Shown piece by piece: positions 37,131 through 46,300 of a DNA stretch of 64,000 nucleotides. The notes below the pieces were generated by a model that was not told where the DNA came from, did no database searches, and worked only from the letters and a program-made list of their open reading frames with translations. Position 1 is the stretch's first letter. Each line of letters starts with the position of its first letter. Source of the DNA: Allorhodopirellula heiligendammensis (GTDB taxonomy: Bacteria > Planctomycetota > Planctomycetia > Pirellulales > Pirellulaceae); NCBI RefSeq assembly GCF_007860105.1, contig NZ_SJPU01000001.1, positions 1,220,018 through 1,284,017 of the forward strand, in the 5' to 3' direction. The position numbers and the translations under genes are program-made.

Positions 37131-37406
37131 ATGGAAACCAAATCCGCCCGCATTGAGACGCGACTCTCCACTAAGCAGAAAGCGCTCATCGAACGCGCGG
37201 CAGCCTATCTTGGCCGGAGTGTCTCCGATTTTGTGCTGGGCAACGCGGAACAAGCTGCCAAGGCGGTCATTGAAGAGCACGAGCGGATTCAGCTTGACCG
37301 AACCCAGAGCCGTATGCTTGTCGATGCACTTTTGTCACCACCGTCACCGAACAAAGAGCTGCGAGCTGCCGCGAAGGAACATCGCAAGAAGGTGACAAGT
37401 CGGTGA
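37131..37406 (+). CDS. RHH antitoxin, DUF1778/TacA type
   Basis: A 91-residue protein with an N-terminal ribbon-helix-helix (ETKSARIETRLSTKQKALIERAAAYLGRS split over residues 2-30, then VSDFVLGNAEQAA) and a flexible C-terminal arm that binds the toxin. The DUF1778 family pairs with GNAT toxins that acetylate aminoacyl-tRNA; the antitoxin blocks the toxin and represses the operon. I prefer the ATG at 37131; a GTG at 37098 in the same frame would add 11 residues. The stop codon overlaps the toxin start (GTGA, 4 nt). A perfect palindrome lies upstream at 37071-37093. Confidence 0.88.
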   Translation: METKSARIETRLSTKQKALIERAAAYLGRSVSDFVLGNAEQAAKAVIEEHERIQLDRTQSRMLVDALLSPPSPNKELRAAAKEHRKKVTSR

Positions 37407-37909
37407 GCGAATACGTCTGCGAGGGACTTACCAAGAAACACAATCGCAAAGACTTTGATTGCGGCGTTGAAGCCCTCAACGACTACTTGGTGCGATTCGC
37501 CAGCCAGGACGCCAAACGGAAAGTGGCCGCCGTGTTCGTCTTCACAGCGTCAGGGGAACCCGATCGCGTCGTCGGTTACTACACACTCTGCGCAACATCG
37601 GTAGAACTGAGTGGTCTGCCCGAGGAAGCGGTTAAGCGTTTACCTCGCTATCCGCAGGTACCCGGAGTTTTGATCGGGCGTTTAGCCCGCGATGTAGGGC
37701 ATCCAGGACTTGGGCGATTGCTCCTCGCTGACGCGTTATCTCGCTGCGCACGATCGGCAAAAGAGATCGCCGCCGCGGTTGTCGTCGTTGATGCGAAAGA
37801 CAAACCGGCCGCCGATTTCTATTCGAGATTCGGCTTCATTTCGCTACCAAAGATGAAGTCCCGTCTATTCCTGCCGATGGAAACAGTCCAGAAACTCTAT
37901 TCATCTTGA
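37403..37909 (+). CDS. GNAT-type acetyltransferase toxin (TacT/AtaT-like)
   Basis: A 168-residue GNAT-fold protein. The acetyl-CoA loop reads RLARDVGHPGLGRLLLADAL, and the C-terminal FYSRFGF supplies the Tyr thought to act as general acid in TacT-type toxins. The start VCEGLTKKHNRKDFDCGVEALNDYL is also typical: toxins of this type begin with a short strand and an F(D/R)CG..LN.YL motif. The toxin acetylates the amino group of charged tRNA and stops translation. It is translated from GTG at 37403, overlapping the antitoxin stop by 4 nt. Confidence 0.88.
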   Translation: MSEYVCEGLTKKHNRKDFDCGVEALNDYLVRFASQDAKRKVAAVFVFTASGEPDRVVGYYTLCATSVELSGLPEEAVKRLPRYPQVPGVLIGRLARDVGHPGLGRLLLADALSRCARSAKEIAAAVVVVDAKDKPAADFYSRFGFISLPKMKSRLFLPMETVQKLYSS

Positions 37910-38134
37910 ACGCCGCCCCACTAGGGGCATGGGCGAACAAAGTATTGCGATTTCGTCGTTTGGTAAGTGTACAAATGTCTACGCTTCAACGCCATTTGGA
38001 TTCATAGTGCAAGAATGAATCGCGGGTTGAAGTCTCAAGCGCACCGAATCGAAAAAACTAACTCGCGGCTTTAATGGAACTAACCTTGCCCTTAATCGCT
38101 GCTAACACTGCTTTGATGCGGGAGCGGTGCTTTC

Positions 38135-38520
38135 GCTGGTAACCCCGCTGCCAGAAACAAGCCAAGGCGGTTTTGAGCTTTTTTGAAAAACGACGGAACG
38201 AAGTACCGTCCAGTTAACGCCCGCAAGCCCCAATTCAGCCCGCGGGCGTTTCTCGTTTCGGCCCCAGTTTTCGCGGTGTCACGCCGCTTCTTCCCGGCCG
38301 CCCACCTCTCGCGCGTCCAGACGCTGGCATCTCCGAGACAAGCGTGAAACCCAAGATCTCGCTCGAATCCCCGCCGAGACCGCCAAAACATCTCACTCTC
38401 TCTGTATCACAAGCCCAACCGGGTTAACGCCCGATCTCTCTTCGATGCGCTGGCCCAACCTGCTCGCCGGTGCCCCCCCGCAAACCTCTCCCGAATTCAG
38501 CCAAGAGATTCGAGAGAGAC
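38135..38520 (+). repeat. Dispersed repeat, copy B
   Basis: This matches copy A from TTGAGCTTTTTTGAAAAACGACGG onward (split: TTGAGCTTTTTT then GAAAAACGACGG), with the hairpin AACGCCCGC/GCGGGCGTT at 38216-38250, GGCCCCAGTTTTCGCGG, GTGAAACCCAAGAT and GGTTAACGCCCGATCTCTC. Upstream it shares GTAACCCCGCTG and AGCCAA with copy C, in the place that the tRNA occupies in copy A. Copies A and B bracket the recombinase and toxin-antitoxin genes in direct orientation. Confidence 0.75.
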
Positions 38521-38596
38521 CGCGCGAGATATCGCGTTCATCGAACCTTTCTGGGTCTGCAGCGACGATTTGGGGCGAAGGAGTGAGTTCCTAGAG

Positions 38597-39250
38597 CTAG
38601 TCCGCAAGAGGCTTGCCGACGCAGCGAAAGCCGAGGCAACGACCGCGTGCGTTAGGATTTCGGCCTCGACGATAACTTGGGCGACAAAGTTCGATCGGGC
38701 CAACCCAGCTTCCGCCTCTTTCACTACGAACGACCGGAGTCTGTTCGCCGTCGTAACCGTACTCGTTGAGCAGTTCGCGCAAATCCAATTCGACGAGCTC
38801 GAGCAATTCGGCGTCTTCAACCAAGTCGCACTTATTCATGAACACGACCAAGTGCGGCACGCCAACTTGTCGGGACAGCAACAAGTGCTCGCGAGTCTGC
38901 GGCATCGGCCCATCAGCCGCAGACACCAACAACACAGCGCCGTCCATTTGAGCCGCGCCGGTGATCATGTTCTTGATGTAGTCGGCGTGACCGGGACAGT
39001 CGATGTGGGCGTACTTGCGACCAGCAGTTTCGTACTTCACGTGCGAAGCGATCACGGTCACGGTCTTGTTCTTGTCACGAACAATGCCGCCTCTGGCGAT
39101 CGATTCGTACGACTTGTACTTGGCCAGTCCCTTCTCGGATTGTACACGCAACAGGGCCGAAGTCAGTGTCGTTTTGCCGTGGTCGATGTGACCGATCGTG
39201 CCGACGTTGACCGACACCTTGCCATTTCGTGTCATTTCGTTCTGAACCAT
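38597..39250 (-). pseudogene. tuf: Truncated EF-Tu gene (N-terminal GTPase domain only)
   Basis: From the ATG at 39250, about 175 residues match EF-Tu: [17 protein letters not shown] (G1 around 21-27), [42 protein letters not shown] and FMNKCDLV. Homology ends near VVRS (about 38726); the remaining frame to 38597 is unrelated, and domains II and III are absent. The ribosome-binding site is still good (AAGGAG before GTTTGCGAGCT and the ATG). The switch-I region ([18 protein letters not shown]) departs from the E. coli form but resembles planctomycete EF-Tu as I remember it. The protein could not deliver tRNA. The lost end faces repeat copy B 200 nt away, so the break probably arose with the insertion. 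Confidence 0.88.
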
Positions 39251-39401
39251 AGCTCGCAAACTCCTTGGTAAAGGAAACGTTTCGCACCGATCGCCAGCGA
39301 GCGAGGTGAGCAGCCTCGGCAACCTTTTTGCCCTGCGTGAGCACCAGATGAACGGAAACGAAGAAACAGGAAACGCCGTCAATCACGAACCGGCAATCCA
39401 C

Positions 39402-39438
39402 AAAAAAAGCCCGCCAAGTAAATCACCAAGCGGGCTTT
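39402..39438 (-). terminator. Rho-independent terminator, leftward
   Basis: AAAGCCCGC at 39406-39414 pairs with GCGGGCTTT at 39430-39438 (9 bp, 15-nt loop). Read on the minus strand, the stem is followed by seven T residues. It lies about 150 nt upstream of the tuf fragment and would end a transcript coming from the nucleotidyltransferase side. Confidence 0.8.
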
Positions 39439-39601
39439 GCGAATCGTTTTGAACTTAATCTTCAACCACGACGCACCCTCGCCGTCGAATGACGAGTCGG
39501 TCGTTGATGATGTTGATGTTGTGGTGAAAGCAGTCATTGGGTTTCCAGAATTGACGGACCGAAGCAGAGACACTTATGAGTGAGACTGGTTCGCTTTATT
39601 T

Positions 39602-39660
39602 CGTAGTGGACGAGGCCACGAGTCCTAGCGCAAGGGATTCGTCGCCTCATCCTCTACGAT
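39602..39660. repeat. REP-like palindromic element 1
   Basis: GTAGTGGACGAGGCCACGAG, then TCCTAGCGCAAGGGATTCG, then TCGCCTCATCCTCTACGA. The two ends form an imperfect inverted repeat of about 20 bp. It is the same family as elements 2-4 and lies directly behind the first nucleotidyltransferase gene. Confidence 0.7.
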
Positions 39661-39661
39661 T

Positions 39662-40414
39662 TCACTGCAGCCGCAATCGTACGAGAAGATCGTTCAAGTC
39701 ATCACGAGCCGACGGCATTTCTGGAAGCTTGTTGGCTTCGTAGGCCGACTCGAGTTCGGTGGTGAGTCGCTCGTATTCTCGCTTGTGGAATTCCAAGTCG
39801 GCAGCTTGAAGCATTCCTTTTTCGGGTCCAGAACGCTTGCGGTCCACGAGTTCGTCGATGTACGGGAGCTTTGCCGACACGTTCAATGTGATCAGGTTGG
39901 CTTCGACCTCGCCGGTGCGCATCAGGTGGATCCCCGTCAGCAGCACGCGATAGACGTACAGCAGTGGCTTGACGCGCGGCGGTGACTCCTTGGCGAAGAG
40001 CTTCCACTGGGTCGCGGCAAATCCGAGATAGTGATGTGCGTGGTGACGCGTGATGCAGTTCTTGGCGATCGACTTGAGTTCCTCGTGCTTGGGAGTGCTG
40101 AACACCACCAGCGGCGAGAAGATTTGCTCCAGCACGTACCCATTCCGCTTCAGCATCAACCGAAAGAACTTTTCCACGTCGTGCGTGACCAAGTCGATTT
40201 CCAGACCGTCGTAGATGCCCTCTTTCTCCACGGTTTGATCACCTTCATCGAGTCCAACAACGGTCTCCAGCGGCAGCATATGAACGCCACGGAGATCAAA
40301 GTCGGAATCGGGAGAAGGGAAACCATAAAGATGGGCTCCACTGATGGTCGCGAAAAGCAACGGGTACGGATGCGACTCGACGTGCTGAAAGAGTTTTTCT
40401 TGTGGAAGGTTCAT
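39662..40414 (-). CDS. Predicted nucleotidyltransferase (DNA polymerase beta-like, RlaP/PF10127 type)
   Basis: A 250-residue protein. The active-site motif of the fold is in ISGAHLYGFPSPDSDFDLRG (about 25-43): a Gly-Ser-type turn followed by the Asp pair S-D-F-D. Then come VHMLPLETVVGL, GLEIDLVTHDVEKFFRLMLKRNGYVLEQIFSPLVV and a helical C-terminal half with the conserved LLTGIHLMRTGE. Enzymes of this group transfer a nucleotide to RNA or another acceptor; some sit in RNA-repair operons. A paralogue at 41192-42184 shares the layout (LLSGTHVLRSGE). REP elements flank this gene on both sides. Confidence 0.75.
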   Translation of the reverse strand: MNLPQEKLFQHVESHPYPLLFATISGAHLYGFPSPDSDFDLRGVHMLPLETVVGLDEGDQTVEKEGIYDGLEIDLVTHDVEKFFRLMLKRNGYVLEQIFSPLVVFSTPKHEELKSIAKNCITRHHAHHYLGFAATQWKLFAKESPPRVKPLLYVYRVLLTGIHLMRTGEVEANLITLNVSAKLPYIDELVDRKRSGPEKGMLQAADLEFHKREYERLTTELESAYEANKLPEMPSARDDLNDLLVRLRLQ

Positions 40415-40415
40415 G

Positions 40416-40485
40416 GTAGTGGACGACGCGAGGAGTCCCTTTCTGGTTCGGGAGGATCGAAGGACTACTCGCCTCGTCCACTATC
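40416..40485. repeat. REP-like palindromic element 2
   Basis: GTAGTGGACGACGCGAGGAG, TCC, a spacer, then GGACTACTCGCCTCG and TCCACTATC, an inverted repeat of about 22 bp. It overlaps the 3' end of the RAYT gene (to 40465) and ends 1 nt before the start of the first nucleotidyltransferase gene. Confidence 0.8.
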
Positions 40486-41049
40486 GTCAGTCTTCCATTG
40501 TTGCATTCCTTGCTTTTTTAACCGTGAAACAATGCGATCAAACCGATCCCAAAAGCCCACCGCGAACGGCTTCAGCTCCGGATAGCCTGGAACGATACAT
40601 CCCGTAAAGCGATACTCCGCGAACCGGTCAGAATCGACAATGCCACCTCGTTCTGGATTTCTTGCAACGTAGTCGCAAAGTCGTTGAAAACTCGCCGCAA
40701 TGCGTTCTTCATCAGTCAGTACATGATCATAGGCTTGATCCTGAAGCCCAAAACCAATCTTTTCGAGCGATTCGTTACAGCGAGGACGAAAATGCTTCAT
40801 TGCATTGATTTGGTCGCAACCGGAGTAAAGCCCCATCCATATCATGTGAACGTGATCGGGCATGAGACAGAAGATTGGGCAAGCCAAACCGTATCGGAAA
40901 ATCGTATGAGTGAGGAGTTCACGGAATCGGTAGTAGAAAGTTGACCTCAGCCATCCAACTTTCCGATCCCGAGCAGTAATTGTCCAATGGACGATTGCCT
41001 CGCCCTGGTAGTATTGCCTCGGTAAGCGTTTCAAATGATCGCGTTTCAT
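40465..41049 (-). CDS. REP-associated tyrosine transposase (RAYT, Y1/IS200-like)
   Basis: A 194-residue single-domain HUH nuclease. The metal-binding HUH motif is in CLMPDHVHMIW, and the catalytic Tyr is in LCDYVARNPERGGIV, the RAYT form of the Y1 motif. VHWTITARDRKVGWL is the usual first strand. RAYTs cut and rejoin single-stranded REP hairpins and are thought to spread them. This one sits exactly between REP elements 2 and 3, its last codons overlap element 2, and the whole unit separates two related nucleotidyltransferase genes. The start at 41049 (MKRDHLKRLPRQYY) matches the usual RAYT N-terminus. Confidence 0.9.
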   Translation of the reverse strand: MKRDHLKRLPRQYYQGEAIVHWTITARDRKVGWLRSTFYYRFRELLTHTIFRYGLACPIFCLMPDHVHMIWMGLYSGCDQINAMKHFRPRCNESLEKIGFGLQDQAYDHVLTDEERIAASFQRLCDYVARNPERGGIVDSDRFAEYRFTGCIVPGYPELKPFAVGFWDRFDRIVSRLKKQGMQQWKTDDSGRGE

Positions 41050-41062
41050 CGGTAGCCCAATT

Positions 41063-41196
41063 GTAGTGGACGACGCGAGGAGTCCCTATTGATCGAGGAG
41101 TCCCTATTGATTTGGTCGCCCAATTGTAGCGAGGAGCCCCTTCTCAAAGTCCCGAAGCAGTGATTATCCGGTGGACTCGTCGCCTCGTCCACTACG
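41063..41196. repeat. REP-like palindromic element 3 (composite)
   Basis: GTAGTGGACGACGCGAGGAG with TCCCTATTG and a partial second copy CGAGGAGTCCCTATTG, a third fragment AGCGAGGAGCCCC, then the opposite arm GGTGGACTCGTCGCCTCG and TCCACTAC ending at 41196. The left arm has been duplicated in part. It lies 13 nt upstream of the RAYT start and overlaps the last codons of the second nucleotidyltransferase. Confidence 0.8.
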
Positions 41197-42184
41197 GGAG
41201 TTCGTCCTCCATCGCTCGCCGGCGTGCGTCGACGAGGAATGCGTTGGCACGCTCGTAGTCGGGACGGTCCGGGAGCTTGGTTGTTTTGAAAGCAGACTCA
41301 AAATCGCTTTGCAGTTCCTTCCGCCATGAGTCTGCTTCAGCGAACGGCATTTCACCTCGTTTGATCATCAGCAATTGGTCTCGATACTGACCGACGTCCA
41401 CCATCATCTCACCTGAACGCAAGACATGGGTTCCAGACAGCAGCAACCGAATCAAGTGCATCACGTGCTTCCACTTCACTCGCCCCTGATTGCGGATGTC
41501 GGTTTGCATCTTCTTGAACTGTGACGCGACGTATCCGGAAAACGTCTGGAAGATGAGCTTCGAGAGGAATGCAGATCGCATCTCGAGCAGTTCTTCACCC
41601 AGCGGAGTCGCCGACTCAACGATTGGGGAATAGAGGCACTCGAGCACATTCGGGTTCGCCTTCAGCGCGAGCACAATGAACTTCTGCAGTTCCCAGTAAA
41701 CCTCTTGCGTCTCATCGTTTTCCAGTTGCTCCGGAACCCCGAAGAGCGACCAGTGCAGGTCGGCCGTCGGCAGGTAGATTCCACGGCGATCGGTGTCCGA
41801 CGCTTCGTCTTCCAGGCCGTAAGCCCGCGATCCGATCACGCAGCGATAGATCACGCGATCGTACAAGCCCGAACTCATCAACGGCGCATCGTTATCGCGA
41901 ATGCTGTTGGACGTGAACTCCGCCAGCCGAATGAGTTGATCGTGATGGATCGGAGCCTCGAACCCGTCACTGAACTTCACGCGGTAGGCGTGGGTGCGAT
42001 CGACTGGCGACCGGACGATGACACCGACAGCGCCCGCCGGGTGCGCAATGCGGCCGCCCGCCGCCATGACTTCTTTCTGAGCGACCACCTGTGTGCCGAC
42101 ACTGTAGATAAGTGATTGTTCCGTCACCGAAGTTCTTCCGTTGAAATCGATTTCAATAAAGTCTCTACCAATAAACGTACCCAC
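41192..42184 (-). CDS. Predicted nucleotidyltransferase, paralogue of 39662-40414, with N-terminal SH3-like extension
   Basis: A 330-residue protein. The nucleotidyltransferase motif is CVIGSRAYGLEDEASDTDRRG (IGSRAYGLEDE then ASDTDRRG; about 115-134), followed by WELQKFIVLALKANPNVLECLYSP and HVMHLIRLLLSGTHVLRSGEM. About 90 residues precede it, including GTQVVAQKE...GAVGVIVRSPVDRTHAYRVKF, which looks like a small SH3/KOW-like beta domain. The exact start is uncertain because no good ribosome-binding site is seen at 42184, and the first 28 residues may be untranslated. The reaction and acceptor are unknown. The REP/RAYT unit separates it from its paralogue. Confidence 0.7.
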   Translation of the reverse strand: MGTFIGRDFIEIDFNGRTSVTEQSLIYSVGTQVVAQKEVMAAGGRIAHPAGAVGVIVRSPVDRTHAYRVKFSDGFEAPIHHDQLIRLAEFTSNSIRDNDAPLMSSGLYDRVIYRCVIGSRAYGLEDEASDTDRRGIYLPTADLHWSLFGVPEQLENDETQEVYWELQKFIVLALKANPNVLECLYSPIVESATPLGEELLEMRSAFLSKLIFQTFSGYVASQFKKMQTDIRNQGRVKWKHVMHLIRLLLSGTHVLRSGEMMVDVGQYRDQLLMIKRGEMPFAEADSWRKELQSDFESAFKTTKLPDRPDYERANAFLVDARRRAMEDELP

Positions 42185-42562
42185 GCGTTCATTCCGTCTG
42201 TCTCGACTCGAAGGAGGAGATCTCGGTTTCCAGGAATCACATGGAAATGTGGAAATGGCAGAGAATTCAGTTACGCCGTCAGTCGCTCCCGCCCCTTCTC
42301 CGTGTCGACCTCAGCAATTGCCTCCGCCAGACTCTTCGGCTTGGAAAACTCGGTCGCCGATAGGATCCTTACAGAGCGTGACAAGCGGGAATTGACTGGA
42401 CGACACTGTAGAGACAGATTTTAGCGGGATGGGAATGGAACGGCGAGCGGTTCGATAGAGTAGCCAGCTTGGCTTGGCGAATGGACACTCCTGTGTTGAG
42501 CACGATGGGCCGGTTGGATCACGCCTATTGTAACATTCCCATTGACCCAACATGGGTTGCCG

Positions 42563-43195
42563 TTATGAATCGTCCAGGACGGTGGACCAAGTATCTCGGA
42601 TGACTTCGAGTTTTCTCTCGACGGAGCGGAGGGAAATGTTGACTTTGTCGGAGATTTCGCGATTGGAGTGACCGGCCAGCCGCAGGCGGACGATCCAGCG
42701 CTGGAGATCGTCTCGGAGCAGATCCAACAGCGTTTGAAACTGTTCGTCCATCAGTGCAAGCAGTTCGGGTGACGGGGCGTCGGAGATGATTTCGGTAAAT
42801 TTACCGGGTGAACTACCGCTGGCGGCGAGGACCGAATCGCCTCGCACCAAACCGAGTCCGCGTTTTTTGCTGGTTTGACGCCGGACTTGATCGACGGCTT
42901 TATTGGATGTGATCGCGACCAGCAGGACCCAAAGATCGTGGCGATTCTTCAGTTTTTCGAAGCGACCGTTTTTTGCACCGTCACAGAGAGCAAAAAAAAC
43001 CGTGGTTGCGATGTCTTCTTCGTCCTCGACACGGCGTTCGGCATTTCCCAGCCGATTTCGAGCCAACGAGACCAGCCGATCGAAATAGCGTTCCCAAAGC
43101 TCGGCCGCGGCGTCCGGTCGGCCTTCCTTTAACCGCTCGATCATCAGCGTGACGGAATGTGAGGTGGTTTTCGGATCAGGATGGGGGTCTGTCAT
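42563..43195 (-). CDS. ECF-type RNA polymerase sigma factor
   Basis: A 210-residue protein. The sigma-2 region (about 20-105) contains LWERYFDRLVSLARNRLG, DEEDIATTVFFALCDGA and LKNRHDLWVLLVAITSNKAVDQ; the sigma-4 region (about 150-205) has LRLAGHSNREISDKVNISLRSVERKLEVIR, a clear helix-turn-helix (SNREISDKVNISLRSVER). Planctomycetes have many such factors, often regulated through kinases instead of classic anti-sigma factors. It is divergent from the giant RTX protein gene, 186 nt away, and may control it. No anti-sigma gene is adjacent. Confidence 0.88.
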   Translation of the reverse strand: MTDPHPDPKTTSHSVTLMIERLKEGRPDAAAELWERYFDRLVSLARNRLGNAERRVEDEEDIATTVFFALCDGAKNGRFEKLKNRHDLWVLLVAITSNKAVDQVRRQTSKKRGLGLVRGDSVLAASGSSPGKFTEIISDAPSPELLALMDEQFQTLLDLLRDDLQRWIVRLRLAGHSNREISDKVNISLRSVERKLEVIRDTWSTVLDDS

Positions 43196-43380
43196 TGAAA
43201 TACAGTCTCAAAATGGAATCCAACGGTTTACTGACGTTGGCTCGTCAATCGTACCGGCACACCGCCGCACATTCTGAACTCTTTTCGTCGGATTCGGATT
43301 TGGCGACGCAATTAATTTTTGTTGGAAATCGTGGCGGTGGCATGACTTCGTTTGCGAGCCACAGGTGACGGGGCATTCGA

Positions 43381-46300
43381 TTGCCAATGACCCAGCGCAT
43401 ACACGAACCGAAAAGTGCACGACAGATGAACATCCCAGCATTCCGCCCATTTCGAAAACGATCAAAGTCAAGCTCCCAGGTGGCACGGAGAACGGCACCG
43501 CGTCGGATGCTGGTGGAAAAATTAGTAAAGCGAGAACTGCTCGCGGCGGATCTCGGCATCGTTGACGAGGGGTTGCAATCCGGGTTTCTTCAGGAGCTAC
43601 AAGACTCGATCAATCACGACATCCTTTCAACCCCCGCACCGTTGGTCGGCAGCGCGTTGGCAGGAGAAATCAACGCCGTGCAAGCCCAGACCCAGACCTC
43701 GCATTCCAACCAGTGGTTCAGCCATTTCGAAAACGAGTTTGCCTTCTTGGACTTAGATTCCGATGCGACGGTCGCGGAGGTGAAATCCCAATTGGCCGAT
43801 GTACTGGGTGTCTCTCTGGATTCGGTGCAGGTCACCGGGAACGATGGTGATAGCGAAATTCGTTTCGACATCACACTTGTCGATTCGATCAGTCGCGAAG
43901 CAGCCGTTGCGTTGGATTTGATCGGCGCGGATCCTGAAATCGAATTGTTGCTGGGCACCGAGGGGCAAGTCGATTTGGATTTGGCGGTGCAGTATCAACT
44001 GACCTTTGGGGTGATCGAGGACTCCGATGGGACCAGTTCATTTTATTTTGATACGGAAGCGGCGGACGAGTTGATCATTGATTACACGGCCACCGTGCGA
44101 GAGGATTTTGATTCTGGCAAGGGTCGTGTCGGAGTTTTCATTGCCGACTTTAGCGAGTCGCCAAATCATGAATCCCAATTCTCCGGGACTTATACGATCG
44201 ATGTTCGGCAAGCGGCCGCGGGCGGAGTTGCGGTGGATGGAACCTTGGTCGGCAGCGGGGCAGTCCACTTGGATATTGACGCGTCCTTTTTTCCAAACAT
44301 AAACCTGAACACAGACCTGATCAATTTGGGAGTCACCGCGGAGGGACGCGTTGAGTATGACACGCAACTCGTTTTTGCTGACGGTGAAAATGACAATTCC
44401 GGCAACGCCGTGACGGTTGGTTTGGACGAGGTCGCGATTGACTTAGGACAAATCTACTCGGACTTCATCGATCCGTTTGTTCGAAAGCTGCAAGATCAAT
44501 TGAGGCCGGCCGCACCGGCGATCGGCTTTTTGACCGAGCCGATTCCAGTGATCAGCGATCTCTATGAGATGTTGGGCGAAGCTCCCGTGACGGCGCTCAG
44601 TCTCGCTGGCGTCGAGCCTGATGATCCGGCTTCGATCGCGATTCACGCGGTGGATGCCATCCTGGGCTACGACGGATTTGGGTTGAACAGCGAAAACATC
44701 CAGTCGCTGTTTGACATCGAGTTCGCAAAGGTAGACTTTGATCCGGAGGCCATCCGCGATCTCGCCGACGAAGCCGGCAAGAACATCCGGGATCTGAAGG
44801 AAGGCTTGCTGGGGCTTGATCTATCGAACACTCTTGCAACGCCTGAGGGGCAAGCCGAATTTGAGCGGAGCATGGAGTGGGGGACGGACTTTGGCGGTGC
44901 GTTTGATCTTCCATTCTTGACGGACCCTGAAATCCTGGCCGGTTTCCTAATGGGTGACACGTCCGGAGAGTTGGTGACCTTTGAAGTCAGCGCGGGGCTC
45001 GAGTTTGAAGCGGGTGTCTCAATCCCCATCGCGCCCTTGTTGAATTTGGCCCAGCTCAATGCGGGCCTGTCGGTCGAACTGGGGCTTGAGTTAGCCGCCG
45101 GCTATGATGCATTAGGCATTGCCCAACTGGCTTCGGTTGCGGACTTTTCATCCGAAGCGGCCTTGGAGCAGAGCCTGGAAGATAATCAGGATCTGCTGAT
45201 CAGCGGGTTCTACATGGATGACCGCAACGACTTGGCCGGCGTGGTTGGCGAGGGCGAAAACAGTGACCATGACGCGCCAGAAGTCTCGCTCACGGTGATT
45301 GCCACCGGAGGGATCTCGGCGGGGTTGGATGCCAAGGTCGTCAAGGCAACCATCGGCGGTGAAATTTTCCTCGCAGGAACGCTCGAACTGGACCTCAATG
45401 ATCTTCCCGACCCCGACGTGGGTGTTGAGCATTGGGAGGATGTGCTATCCCCTCTCTGGACACCCAGCTTTTTGGACTCCCCGGACCAGTGGAACTATGA
45501 CGGTCGGATACGAGCCGCGGAGCTTGTGACGATCGTCAACGAAAATCCGCTGGCCGTCGCAAATGTCAACGGTAGCCTTGCGGCGGGACTGTCCGCTTCG
45601 GTGACGGTGGAAACCTTTGGCTTTACCGTCTTTGACAAGACGTGGGAACTGGCGCGGGTGACGTTGTTGGATGGAACGCTGTTCGAATCGGACGATGCGG
45701 AGCTATTGCTCAATGCCAATCAATCGCAGCTTGGTCAGGTCGTTGACGGTGAATTGCAGTTGTTCATGGGAGACACCGCGTCGTTGCGCACGGATGCACG
45801 ACCGGATGTCGCCGACGAGACCTTTACGATCAGGTCTCTTGGGCAATCAGACGGCGGTGGTGAAACACTACTTGCTGTCTTTGAAGCCGATGGGGAATCC
45901 TACCTCCGCATCTTTGAAGGAGTGACACGAATCGTAGGTGCCGGGGGAGAAGGAAACGATCAAGTCACTGTTCTCGATGGTGTCACGTCCGATGTGACGT
46001 TGGACGGTGAGGGGGGCGACGATACGTTCTTCGTCGATACCACGGGGGTCGCGACTCTGCGTGGCGGAGACGGGCAAGATCGACTGATCGGTGGAGCGGG
46101 GAATGACACTTTGATTGGCGGCGACGGGGACGACTATCTCGAAGGCTTCGGCGGCAATGACCTCCTGATAGCTGGGCTGGGTAGCGATACGCTCTACGGA
46201 GGTGCCGGCAACGACTCGTTGTTTGGTGACGGAGGGGAGGATGACCTGGACGGAGGTGTTGGCGACGATTCGCTTGAGGGAGGCAATGACGACGACATCC

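Noticed and set aside
38570..39271. Long plus-strand frame of 233 codons opposite the tuf fragment
   Set aside because: It is the mirror of EF-Tu coding sequence and has no family of its own; the minus strand shows clear EF-Tu motifs.
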